Of a DNA stretch of 64,000 bases, positions 26,248 through 34,610 are shown in pieces; the first letter of the stretch is position 1; each line of letters starts with the position of its first letter. The notes below the pieces were generated by a model that did not search any database, was not told the origin of the DNA, and worked only from the letters and a program-made list of their open reading frames with translations. The stretch spans positions 558,001 to 622,000 of the forward strand of contig CAXBGS010000002.1 of NCBI GenBank assembly GCA_963975425.1, given 5' to 3'. This DNA is from CAXBGS01 sp963975425. Its GTDB lineage: Bacteria; Planctomycetota; Planctomycetia; Pirellulales; Pirellulaceae. A program made the translations under genes and the position numbers.

Positions 26248-29200
26248 CTAATTCAGATATCGAAAGTCCACGCACTGGACCAACGTTTGATAAAGCATGC
26301 CCCATCGATGAACCGATTCCGCATCGTCGGCCACATCGCCCAAGAACTCAACACAGATGTCGATTTCCTCAGTCGTCGGATAGCGTCCGAGCAGTTGCAG
26401 ATACGCGTATTCGACTTTGGATGTCACCGAAGATGATCCGGACTTCAACATGCGTTCAGCCGCTTGTCGCGATCGCTCGATGACAAACGGATGATTCATC
26501 AGCAGTAACGCCTGCGAGGCAACCGTGCTGGTCGTGCGTTTCCCTCGCTGGATGTTCGGATCGGCAAAGTCAAAGACCTCGAAAATCTCAGGCAGCGTGT
26601 TACGAAACACGGGGACGTAGACACTTCTGCGATCGCTCTGAAACGTGTACCCGTATTCCGACTTGGTGCCCGGATTGATGTTCGGCCCGCCGGTTTTTTC
26701 ATCCAGGGTTCCCGCAATCGCCAATAGCGTGTCGCGAATTTGCTCGGCATCCAATCGCTTGCGATTGATCCGCCAAAACAGCTGGTTGCCCGGATCATGT
26801 TGCAATCCAGATTCGGTTTGGGATGCGCTGAGCCGATAGGTGCGTGAAAGCATGATCGTACGAATCAATTGCTTGGTTGACCAGCCGTTTCGCATAAACG
26901 ATGTCGCCAAGAAGTCGAGCAATTCCGGATGGGTCGGCCGATCACCCATGTCGCCAAAATTGTCCACCGAAGCGACGATTCCGCGGCCCAGCAACCAATG
27001 CCAGACGCGATTGACGAACACGCGGGCCGTCAGCGGATTTTCGCTTGAGGCAATCCACTGCGCCAATTCGCGACGGCCGCTTTCGCCCTTAGGAATCGGC
27101 GGGCGAGGATCGACGGCGGCGACCTGCATCAATCCGCGCGGCGTGATCGGCCCGGGGTTATGAACGACGCCACGAATTGCAATGGGGATATCGCCGGCAT
27201 CCTCATCATCGTCGGTGGCCATCGCGTAATCACGTTGCGGACCGTGTTGCCGTAAATGATCCGCCTCTTTTTTCAGGTCGGCAATCTTCTGTTGCAAAGC
27301 CTTTTGCTGTTCGCGAACGTTGCTGGCTTTTTCTCGGGCGGAAATGAACTGCACCGCGTCGACGATCACGTACTTGCCTTCGGTGCCGGTCGTCTGAATC
27401 GTGACATGCCCTGTTGTGCCCGCCTCGAAGTAAAACTCGCCAATCGATCGAAACAATTTGTCGATCGGCGCGGGTTCGTCTTCGTTGATCGTTACCTGCG
27501 AAGTCCCCTTGGCGTGTCGAACCAGGATGGGAACGCCGCTCGCGCGTCGCACATTCGAATTGTGCGCAACGCGGACTTCGTAGATGCCATCATGAGGCAG
27601 GTCAGGCGTAAAGGTCGCCGTTTTCTTGCCCTTTGACTCTTTCTTGTCATGCAAATAGCTTTCACCAACAAAGGGCGGCGTGTGGATAGAGCTTTCCCAC
27701 TGGCCAACTAATTTGGCGTCTTTGTTGTCGACGACGATGCCCGACAAGAGGCTGGCGTCCTGAACGATGTAGGGAATATTTTCAGGTTTGTCGACTTGGT
27801 CGGGCATCGGCAGCGGGGCGAGTTTGCTGGGGACCAGGACAACCGCGTCCGCGATCACGACGCCGTCATCGGTGCCTTCATTTGCGATCACAATCTGCGC
27901 ATCGCCGCCTGGTTGAAAACGATAAACGCCAACCGACGTGAAGGCACTGTCGTATTCAGGCGTCTTTCGCTGATCCACGCGAACGGTCGACGTACCGTCG
28001 GCGTGATGCACGGATACGGGAACTCGATTCGATCGATTCGAAGACGGTGAATACCCAACGCGCACTTCGTACACACCGGGTTCGTCGAATTGGGGCCGAT
28101 AGATCACTTGTTTTGACCCTTTGCCCGCGGTCCCGTCATGAATGTATCCCTCATTCACGTATCGACCCGCCGACTTCGATGGCGTCCACTGCCCGATACG
28201 TTCTGCTTCGGTGTCGTCGATCACGATTCCGCGGATCGACAACGAATCGATTTGTTTGTCGCGTTTCTTGTCGTCGTCACCGAGCGGTTTGCCGCCAATT
28301 TTTTCCAGCTGCCGTTTCGTGATCTTGATTGTTTTTTCGATCGTTGCGATTTCGTGTTCTGTTTGCCGGATCGACGCTTCGACGCTGGGTGCCAGCGGTA
28401 ACGCCACTTTGTTCCATTTCGAAACGTTGTCGTGGATCATCGCTTTGGTGCTCTTTAAGATTCCCGCCAGAGCGTAATAGTCTTCGGTGGGAATGGGATC
28501 AAATTTGTGATCGTGACAGCGAGCACATCCGATCGTCATCCCCAACATCGCCTTTCCGATCGTGTCGATCTGTTCGTCGACGACATCCATTTCCAGTTCG
28601 TCTTTGTCCTGCTTTTCATAGTTTGTCGGACCAAGCAACAGGAATGCGGTGGCTATCAACTGGCGGCGGCGGTCTTGCCAGTCCGCCGAATCCAACAGGT
28701 CGCCGGCAATTTGTTCGGTCAGGAACTGATCGTATGGCATGTCATTGTTGAAAGCGTCGATCACATAATCGCGATATCGCCAAGCGTTCGGAAACAACAA
28801 GGTGCGACCGCCGCCGCTGGACTGCGCGAATCGCACAACATCCAACCAGTGCCGCCCCCAACGTTCTCCGAATTGAGGTGAGTTCAACAAATCGTCGATC
28901 ATCTTGACGTACGCATCATCCGATTCGTCATTGACAAACGTCTTGATTTGCTGCGGCGTGGGCGGCAGCCCGATCAAGTCATAATGGGCTCGTCGCAGCA
29001 GTGTGATTCGGTCGGCATCCGCGGCGGGAGTGATCTTGCTGGATTCCAGTTTCGCCAACACGAACGGATCAATCTCAGTCCGCGGCCAGCCGGAATCTTT
29101 CACTTCCGGTGGATCGACTGGTTGGATCGGGCGAAACGCCCAGAACTCACGGCCTTGCTGCAGACTGGGAGCGGCATGTTGCACCGCTGTCTCGCTAGGC

Positions 29201-29631
29201 GTTTGCTCACGAGGATCGACCGCGCCCGAACGAATCCAAGCTTTGAATGCATCGATCGTTTCGTCCGGCAACTTGCCTTTGGGCGGCATTTCAAGCGCTG
29301 GATCGTCATAGCCAATGGCGTTAAGCAGCAAACTCTGCTGCGGATCCACCAGATCGATGACATCGCCCGAATCGCCGCCGCGGCGAACCCATTCTGCTGA
29401 ATCGAGCCGCAGGCCACCTTTTTGCTTGTCGGGCCCATGGCAACGGATACACGCATCAATCAGCGTGGGCCTGACATGCTTTTCAAAAAGCTCGATCGAG
29501 CGTCGTGTCGCAGCGGCGTCCGCGGCATGGCCGGCCTCTTGATCGGCGCGCACCGATACCGAGGAAACCAAGAGCATGCAGGCGGCAAGCAGAGCAGCCG
29601 CCAATCGGAGGGCTGGGGAGGCGGGGGACAT
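26248..29631 (-). CDS. DUF1549/DUF1553 (PSCyt1-PSD1) protein with two golvesin-like domains
   Basis: About 1127 residues from ATG 29631, which has ctggag 6-8 bases upstream; the frame extends to 29679 but the signal peptide (MSPASPALRLAAALLAACML) begins at 29631. PSCyt1 with haem motif CIRCH (~62-66) is followed by DUF1549/PSCyt2 (~180-385), which carries a second motif CARCH (~372-376). Two copies of a golvesin/xanthan-lyase-type beta domain come next (~465-600 and ~635-765; each starts G-V-V/I-D-[DN] and ends with V[VI]ADAV or VIVDAV). DUF1553 forms the last ~300 residues. Confidence 0.9.
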   Translation of the reverse strand: MSPASPALRLAAALLAACMLLVSSVSVRADQEAGHAADAAATRRSIELFEKHVRPTLIDACIRCHGPDKQKGGLRLDSAEWVRRGGDSGDVIDLVDPQQSLLLNAIGYDDPALEMPPKGKLPDETIDAFKAWIRSGAVDPREQTPSETAVQHAAPSLQQGREFWAFRPIQPVDPPEVKDSGWPRTEIDPFVLAKLESSKITPAADADRITLLRRAHYDLIGLPPTPQQIKTFVNDESDDAYVKMIDDLLNSPQFGERWGRHWLDVVRFAQSSGGGRTLLFPNAWRYRDYVIDAFNNDMPYDQFLTEQIAGDLLDSADWQDRRRQLIATAFLLLGPTNYEKQDKDELEMDVVDEQIDTIGKAMLGMTIGCARCHDHKFDPIPTEDYYALAGILKSTKAMIHDNVSKWNKVALPLAPSVEASIRQTEHEIATIEKTIKITKRQLEKIGGKPLGDDDKKRDKQIDSLSIRGIVIDDTEAERIGQWTPSKSAGRYVNEGYIHDGTAGKGSKQVIYRPQFDEPGVYEVRVGYSPSSNRSNRVPVSVHHADGTSTVRVDQRKTPEYDSAFTSVGVYRFQPGGDAQIVIANEGTDDGVVIADAVVLVPSKLAPLPMPDQVDKPENIPYIVQDASLLSGIVVDNKDAKLVGQWESSIHTPPFVGESYLHDKKESKGKKTATFTPDLPHDGIYEVRVAHNSNVRRASGVPILVRHAKGTSQVTINEDEPAPIDKLFRSIGEFYFEAGTTGHVTIQTTGTEGKYVIVDAVQFISAREKASNVREQQKALQQKIADLKKEADHLRQHGPQRDYAMATDDDEDAGDIPIAIRGVVHNPGPITPRGLMQVAAVDPRPPIPKGESGRRELAQWIASSENPLTARVFVNRVWHWLLGRGIVASVDNFGDMGDRPTHPELLDFLATSFMRNGWSTKQLIRTIMLSRTYRLSASQTESGLQHDPGNQLFWRINRKRLDAEQIRDTLLAIAGTLDEKTGGPNINPGTKSEYGYTFQSDRRSVYVPVFRNTLPEIFEVFDFADPNIQRGKRTTSTVASQALLLMNHPFVIERSRQAAERMLKSGSSSVTSKVEYAYLQLLGRYPTTEEIDICVEFLGDVADDAESVHRWGMLYQTLVQCVDFRYLN

Positions 29632-29660
29632 CGGCTCCAGTATACGGCCCCCCACGTCGT

Positions 29661-29740
29661 GATGCACATTTTGCCGCAAACAATGCCCGGTTGATGCAGA
29701 CCATGCTCGGTTGCCGCAGATGATGACTGGTTTCCACCGT
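29661..29740. repeat. 20-bp degenerate tandem repeat, 4 copies
   Basis: Copies gatgcacattttgccgcaaa, caatgcccggttgatgcaga, ccatgctcggttgccgcaga, tgatgactggtttccaccgt. They line up without gaps at 29661, 29681, 29701 and 29721. Confidence 0.7.
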
Positions 29741-29849
29741 CAATGGCTGGGCGTTTCCAGATCGGAGCGGGGCGCTTTTCGGGTGCCCGCTCGCTGTGCA
29801 ATTTTCTGACGCAGCAATCGCTGCAGCCGGCAGCCGGCGTGTGCACAGA

Positions 29850-29935
29850 GCGGACCGGCGTAAGGGCTTAGCGGACCGGCGTGTGGGCTGGGCTTAGCGG
29901 ACGGGCTTAGCGGACGGGCTTAGCGGACGGGCTTA
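29850..29935. repeat. Nested tandem repeat ending in three exact 13-bp units
   Basis: gcggaccggcgtaagggctta (29850-29870), a longer relative (29871-29896), then gcggacgggctta exactly three times (29897-29909, 29910-29922, 29923-29935). Confidence 0.9.
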
Positions 29936-30179
29936 TGCGCGGAGCGAATTCTCGGTTCCCAACGCAAAACCATGTGAGTGATCGATTTTCTGCCAGCACA
30001 AATGCGGATTTCCACACCATTGGTTCGCGACATTGGCAGACGCTCCCAACACAAAGCCGCCAAAATCCCGCTCGATTATGAAGAATCGCGGTGGGAACGG
30101 ACGCCAAAATCATGACCTGAACCGCCCCGAAAGAAAAACATAAGAAAGTTTGGCGGTGATACCGTCGCCATCTTGCTTA

Positions 30180-30386
30180 CCCTTAGTGACGCAATAAGGG
30201 AGCCACCCCATGGTGGTTCCTGCTAAAGGTCGACACTGAACTTGCGTGTGCGGTTTGGTATGGGGCATGCTTACTGCCGCTGGCAGTAGGATCATCCAAA
30301 CCGCACGCGCTCGTTTGCTTTCGTGAAAGCTGGGTTTTGCGACTGGTATGCCCTAGTTAGGCTAGTGACACGTCATTTGATGTCAC
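30180..30386 (+). ncRNA. Candidate structured RNA / leader upstream of ECF sigma factor gene
   Basis: A chain of inverted repeats that would fold if transcribed on the plus strand. Stem A is CCCTTA/TAAGGG (30180-30185 with 30195-30200). Stem B pairs 30198-30207 with 30212-30221 (10 pairs, loop ccat) and shares GGG with stem A, so A and B exclude each other. Stem C pairs 30244-30258 with 30296-30310 (15 pairs, one G-U) and encloses a perfect 7-pair hairpin TACTGCC/GGCAGTA (30272-30288). Stem D is GCTTT/AAAGC (30317-30330). Stem F is GTGACA/TGTCAC (30365-30370, 30381-30386). The sigma factor GTG is 26 bases downstream. No known RNA family recognised. Confidence 0.5.
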
Positions 30387-30411
30387 CAACAAAATCTGGC
30401 CTCTCCCGAAA

Positions 30412-31023
30412 GTGGATACCGACAAGATCAATCGAGATTCAGAAACGAGCGGTCTGTCAAAGACGGACCGTTCGCTCGTGATCATGGTGCGCGAAGGCGA
30501 TCAGGAGGCGGCAGCCCTGCTGTACGATCGCTATGCCCGACGCCTGTTTGGCTTGGTGAAGTCAAAACTGGGCACCAAAATGGCCGCTACCACGGAGCCC
30601 GACGACATCGTCCAGTCGGTCTTCAAGAGCATCTTTCGCGGAATGCAATCGGGCAACTATGACGCGCCGCCCGGATCCACCCTCTGGAATTTGCTGGCCG
30701 TCATTGCGGTCAACAAACTAAGCAACAAGGCGAACCATCACTCGGCGCAGTGCCGGGACATCAGTCGCAACGTATCGCTCGATTCCGACGCCGGCGCGCT
30801 GGCCACCGTTGTCGACCAGGCGTCCATCGAGTTCTTTGAGATGTGCGTGCGAGAAACGCTGGAACTGTTGCGGCCGAAGGATCGTGAAATTCTCGCGCTG
30901 CGTATCCAAAATCACAGCATCGATGAAATCAGCGCGGCGAGCGGCCGAAGCCGACGGTCGGTCGAGCGAAGTCTGCAAAAGAGCCGGGAACGCTTGTCTG
31001 ACTTGCTGCTCGACAACGAGTGA
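30412..31023 (+). CDS. ECF sigma factor (planctomycete type)
   Basis: 203 residues, no anti-sigma gene nearby. Region 2: residues ~22-100 (EGDQEAAALLYDRYARRLFG, then EPDDIVQSVFKSIFRGM). Region 4: ~145-200 with LRPKDREILALRIQNHSIDE and the helix-turn-helix SAASGRSRRSVERSLQKSRE. It directs RNA polymerase to a specific set of promoters. Start is GTG 30412 with no visible Shine-Dalgarno. It sits just upstream of a Ser/Thr kinase on the same strand; sigma factors genetically linked to kinases are known in planctomycetes, where phosphorylation is thought to control sigma activity. Confidence 0.92.
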   Translation: MDTDKINRDSETSGLSKTDRSLVIMVREGDQEAAALLYDRYARRLFGLVKSKLGTKMAATTEPDDIVQSVFKSIFRGMQSGNYDAPPGSTLWNLLAVIAVNKLSNKANHHSAQCRDISRNVSLDSDAGALATVVDQASIEFFEMCVRETLELLRPKDREILALRIQNHSIDEISAASGRSRRSVERSLQKSRERLSDLLLDNE

Positions 31024-31461
31024 ACGGTTAGCCATCTTGGCTCGACGCTCAGATACCGCAGTCCTATGCGCGAGATGTACCGGTAAGGTCGCGATTGCTG
31101 TCGTCGCGGAATCCCCAAATGAACTAGACTGGTTGCCGTCAAGATTGCATCGGCGACGCGCCTTGCAGAGCGACCGGCCGGCACCGACACAATCCTGGCG
31201 TGGTGTTTTCGCGGTGCCACTGGTTGACCGAACTCTCTGGCGATGTGCTAGCACAATGCGCCTGTGAGATCGTGACCGGTGCATGATTGACGAGATGCGA
31301 CGTGAAATACGCCTCCGTCGACGACTGCAATCCGATGGTATCGGATCAATCATTTGTTTTTTCGCAGAAAGACTGGCGGAACCGTTGCCCGTGTCTGCCT
31401 CCTCTTAGCAGTAACCTTCGCATCACGCGTTGTTGCATCAAAGGGTTTCAGGATTCTTTTC
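31024..31461. other. Gene-free stretch between ECF sigma factor and kinase
   Basis: No supported gene, although the kinase frame extends back to 31354. One clear hairpin at 31330-31346 followed 8-15 bases later by a T-rich tract (gtttttt), which resembles a weak intrinsic terminator. If real, the kinase could be transcribed separately from the sigma factor. Confidence 0.5.
31330..31360 (+). terminator. Possible weak intrinsic terminator
   Basis: Perfect 7-pair stem ATCCGAT/ATCGGAT (31330-31336, 31340-31346) with loop ggt, then caatcattt and six T. The T tract is too far from the stem for a typical terminator, so this is tentative. Confidence 0.25.
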
Positions 31462-34400
31462 ATGATCGACCAGATTCAGGCGGAACAACTCGACGACGCC
31501 ATCGATCGCTTCGAAGATTCATGGTCGGTTCATTCCGTCTCTACGATCGGCGAATTGTTAGAGGAGTACGGGCTGGGTGATGATCCGGATGCATTAGTGG
31601 AACTCGTGCGAATTGATATCGAACTTCGATATGAACACGAATTGCCGGTGAATCTCGAGGCATACCTCCGCGACTTTTCCGGCCTGCAGGGCAGAGAGCA
31701 ACATATTGGGCGGATGGCCTTCGAGGATTACCGTTCGCGTCAACGCCATTCGCATTCGATCGATGTGGATCGATGGCGGCAATTGCCAGGTATTCGGAAC
31801 GAACTCTGGTATCAACGCCTGCTGGTCGAAGCGTCCAACACAACACCCGACTCTTTCCTCGGACCGATGCCCCCGTCGCTTGACTCGGGTGTCGACCTGG
31901 CATTTGAATCGGCACTGGCCGATGCAGGATTTCGTCTCGTGCAAGAGATCGGGCAAGGCGCACTGGGGCGTGTCTATCTGGCAACTCAGAAAGACTTGGC
32001 GGATCGCTATGTCGTGCTGAAGGTCGTGTCGCGCGCGATGTCAGAACCGCAGAACATGGCACTGTTGCAACATACGAACATCGTTCCGATCTATTCGTTT
32101 ATTCAAGTGCTATCGCGTTCGGTCATTTGCATGCCTTACGCAGGCCGTTTGACACTCGCCGACTATTTGAACAGCAAATCGAACTCGGCCGAACGAGCCG
32201 GTGAAAGTTTGGTTGCCACCGTACGCGAACGTGTCGAGTCGACCAAGATAGCGTCGATCGGGTCCGACCAAGAAAAAGTCCCCGCCGCAAGTCGCTTGGT
32301 GCTGGGAATGTCACCGGCCGCGGACGAGCGTGCCGTGCTGAAACCCTTGGATGAACTCAAGACGCTGGACAACAATCGGCTGGCAACGTGGATGTTCAAG
32401 CGACTGGCATCAGGGCTAGCTCACGCGCACGCTCGTGATGTTCTGCATAACGACCTCAAGCCGGGCAACGTTTTGATACGCAATGACGGTGAACCGGCGC
32501 TACTGGACTTCAATCTATCTCAGTCACTCAGCCAGACAGCGTCCGTTCAAGCCGGCGGGACGCTGCCTTACATGTCACCCGAAACGTACCGCATGCTGAT
32601 GGGGCGCACTGCGACATCGCTGCCGACGTCGGACATCTATTCGATGGGTGTCATGATGTTCGAATTCGTGACGGGACGCCTGCCCTATTGCGTGCCCGCG
32701 TCGGCCGCGTCGATTGATCTGGAACCGGCAATTCAAGACCGACGCCAATTACCCGCGTGGCAGAACGACGAAAACGTTTCCCCCGGGCTTCAACGCATCA
32801 TCAATCGCTGCCTCGCGTTTTCACCGGACGACCGCTACCAATCCGCCGATCAACTGCAGACAGACTTGCAATGCGAGCACGATCGTCTGCCGTTGAAATT
32901 CGCCACCGAGCCCAGGCGGTTGCGATTCAAGAAGTGGATGCGTCGCCATCCCGTTTTGACATCGGCCGGCCCGGTGGCCACGGCTTTGATCGCGTGCGTC
33001 GCAGCGTTATCGCTGGCGTCGGCGGCACTGGTCGGTCACGCGAACCACAACCAAGCGGTCCAGGACTTTCAGGAATTCGCGTTGGATTCCGAACACACGT
33101 TCGCACGCTTGCTGGCGGATAATAAACGCAGAGAAGACGCCAGTATTCGCGATGGGTTGTCGACCCTGGAAAAACATGGAATCGCCGACCCTTTGGTATT
33201 CGGCACACTGCTCTCGGATCGCAATACCGATGAACAGAACCGACGTGTCCGTGACACCGCCCTGCGACACATCGTGCAATTGGGATTATTAGAAAGCGAA
33301 CGCCTGACGCAGCTTTCGATGGTCAAGCCTCTTCAGCCGAATAACTTGCAGCGACTTGATCACCTCACCGATCTCGCCGAGCGGGTCAATGGTGTTAGCC
33401 AATCCAGGGCATGCACTTTCCTGCGATCCGCTCTCGCAAAATTTGCCGATGACCCTGAATCGCATCATGCGTTGCTCGCCGAGGCAAATGCGATTTCGCC
33501 GTCGACCGATTCCGAACGCTTTATGGAAGCGATGCGTTTGATGCTGCGGTCGAACTATCATGGGGCTGCGGAATTGTTGACAGGCCTGGCCGACAAAGAT
33601 GCCGTACCCTCAGGTTTACGATGGCTCGCACTCGCGACATCACAGTACAACATCGAACGCTACGAGGATGCGTCCGTCTCCTACACACAGGCGGTGGATC
33701 GTTATCCCGACTTAGCTGCACTGCGTGTTTTGCGTGGAATTAATTTCATGAAAGAGAAGCAAGGCGATCGGGCCATCGCCGAATTTGACAGAGCGATCGA
33801 AATCGATCCTGACAATCTTCGCGCCTGGATCAACCGGGGAACCGTGCGTCTGGGGCGACGTCGGTTCATCAGTGCAATCGATGACTTTTCCCAGGCGCTT
33901 GCGATCTCGCCCGGGCATGTTCAGTCGCTGCTGATGAGGGGCCGGGCCTATCGTTCGATCGGTCGAAACCAAGCCGCCAAACTTGATCTCAACCAAGCGA
34001 TGGTCTCGGACAACACCGACGTTTCCTCGTTGAGGGCGCGATCGCTGTCTCGCCGTGATGATGACCCCGAAGGCGCGCTTCGCGACCTGCAACTTGCAGA
34101 CAAGTTGCGTCCCAATGATCCAGTAACCTATTCACGAATCGCAAAAATCTTATCTGATCGGCTGGACCGCAACGACGAAGCGATCCAACAGATGCGTCGT
34201 GCCGTCGAGTTAGAACCGAACGACGAGCGTATGCTGGTGGACTTTGCCGTCTTACTGGCCCGCGCCGGACAACACAAAGAGGCGGAAGCTTATCTGGAGA
34301 AAGGCCTAAGTTCCGTACGTAATAATCGTTCTTTCTATCAGGCTGCATGTGCATATGCGCTGAACCCTGACCGCCAAAGTCAACAGCAAGCCATCGGCTA

Positions 34401-34545
34401 TCTGGCCAAGGCTATACACGAAGGCTATCCGGCCAACAATCTCGCGACGGATCCCGACCTGCAAGCGATACGCGAGATGCCTGGCTTCATAGCGATTTCG
34501 CGTGTCTATCACCTCGCGAATCTCTCTCAACGCATGTCTCCCTGA
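31462..34545 (+). CDS. Ser/Thr protein kinase with membrane segment and TPR tail (DFN-type)
   Basis: 1027 residues from ATG 31462; the frame opens at 31354. The N-terminal ~150 residues match the acidic region seen before planctomycete kinase domains (LVRIDIELRYEHELPVNLEA). Kinase: Gly loop GQGALGRVYLA (~164-174), Lys187 (VVLKVV), catalytic loop HNDLKPGN (H329-N336, HRD changed to HND, Asp331 kept), metal loop D349-F350-N351 in place of DFG, then MSPE. A hydrophobic segment (~504-527) is followed by about seven TPRs (~720-1000). It likely phosphorylates the sigma factor or partners; TPRs would dock them. Confidence 0.9.
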   Translation: MIDQIQAEQLDDAIDRFEDSWSVHSVSTIGELLEEYGLGDDPDALVELVRIDIELRYEHELPVNLEAYLRDFSGLQGREQHIGRMAFEDYRSRQRHSHSIDVDRWRQLPGIRNELWYQRLLVEASNTTPDSFLGPMPPSLDSGVDLAFESALADAGFRLVQEIGQGALGRVYLATQKDLADRYVVLKVVSRAMSEPQNMALLQHTNIVPIYSFIQVLSRSVICMPYAGRLTLADYLNSKSNSAERAGESLVATVRERVESTKIASIGSDQEKVPAASRLVLGMSPAADERAVLKPLDELKTLDNNRLATWMFKRLASGLAHAHARDVLHNDLKPGNVLIRNDGEPALLDFNLSQSLSQTASVQAGGTLPYMSPETYRMLMGRTATSLPTSDIYSMGVMMFEFVTGRLPYCVPASAASIDLEPAIQDRRQLPAWQNDENVSPGLQRIINRCLAFSPDDRYQSADQLQTDLQCEHDRLPLKFATEPRRLRFKKWMRRHPVLTSAGPVATALIACVAALSLASAALVGHANHNQAVQDFQEFALDSEHTFARLLADNKRREDASIRDGLSTLEKHGIADPLVFGTLLSDRNTDEQNRRVRDTALRHIVQLGLLESERLTQLSMVKPLQPNNLQRLDHLTDLAERVNGVSQSRACTFLRSALAKFADDPESHHALLAEANAISPSTDSERFMEAMRLMLRSNYHGAAELLTGLADKDAVPSGLRWLALATSQYNIERYEDASVSYTQAVDRYPDLAALRVLRGINFMKEKQGDRAIAEFDRAIEIDPDNLRAWINRGTVRLGRRRFISAIDDFSQALAISPGHVQSLLMRGRAYRSIGRNQAAKLDLNQAMVSDNTDVSSLRARSLSRRDDDPEGALRDLQLADKLRPNDPVTYSRIAKILSDRLDRNDEAIQQMRRAVELEPNDERMLVDFAVLLARAGQHKEAEAYLEKGLSSVRNNRSFYQAACAYALNPDRQSQQQAIGYLAKAIHEGYPANNLATDPDLQAIREMPGFIAISRVYHLANLSQRMSP

Positions 34546-34610
34546 CGCCAGGCTGACTCTCAATACCCATTTAACTTTTTAACTCCTTTCCAAAGGATAA
34601 GGCTACCGTT

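Larger units (their letters stand above)
29632..30411. other. 780-base gene-free stretch: tandem repeats then structured region upstream of an ECF sigma factor
   Basis: No supported gene. It holds a degenerate 20-bp repeat (29661-29740), a 13/21-bp repeat (29850-29935), a featureless stretch (about 29940-30110), and a run of inverted repeats (30121-30386) described separately. Confidence 0.75.

Noticed and set aside
30110..30295. Short minus-strand frame of 61 codons in the structured region
   Set aside because: Sequence is explained by RNA-type inverted repeats; no protein character or start signal.
30244..30310. Terminal inverted repeats of an insertion sequence or a MITE
   Set aside because: No transposase gene, no target duplication visible, and the arms enclose only 37 bases.
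30296..30330. Intrinsic terminator before the sigma factor gene
   Set aside because: The stems are strong but not followed by a T-run.
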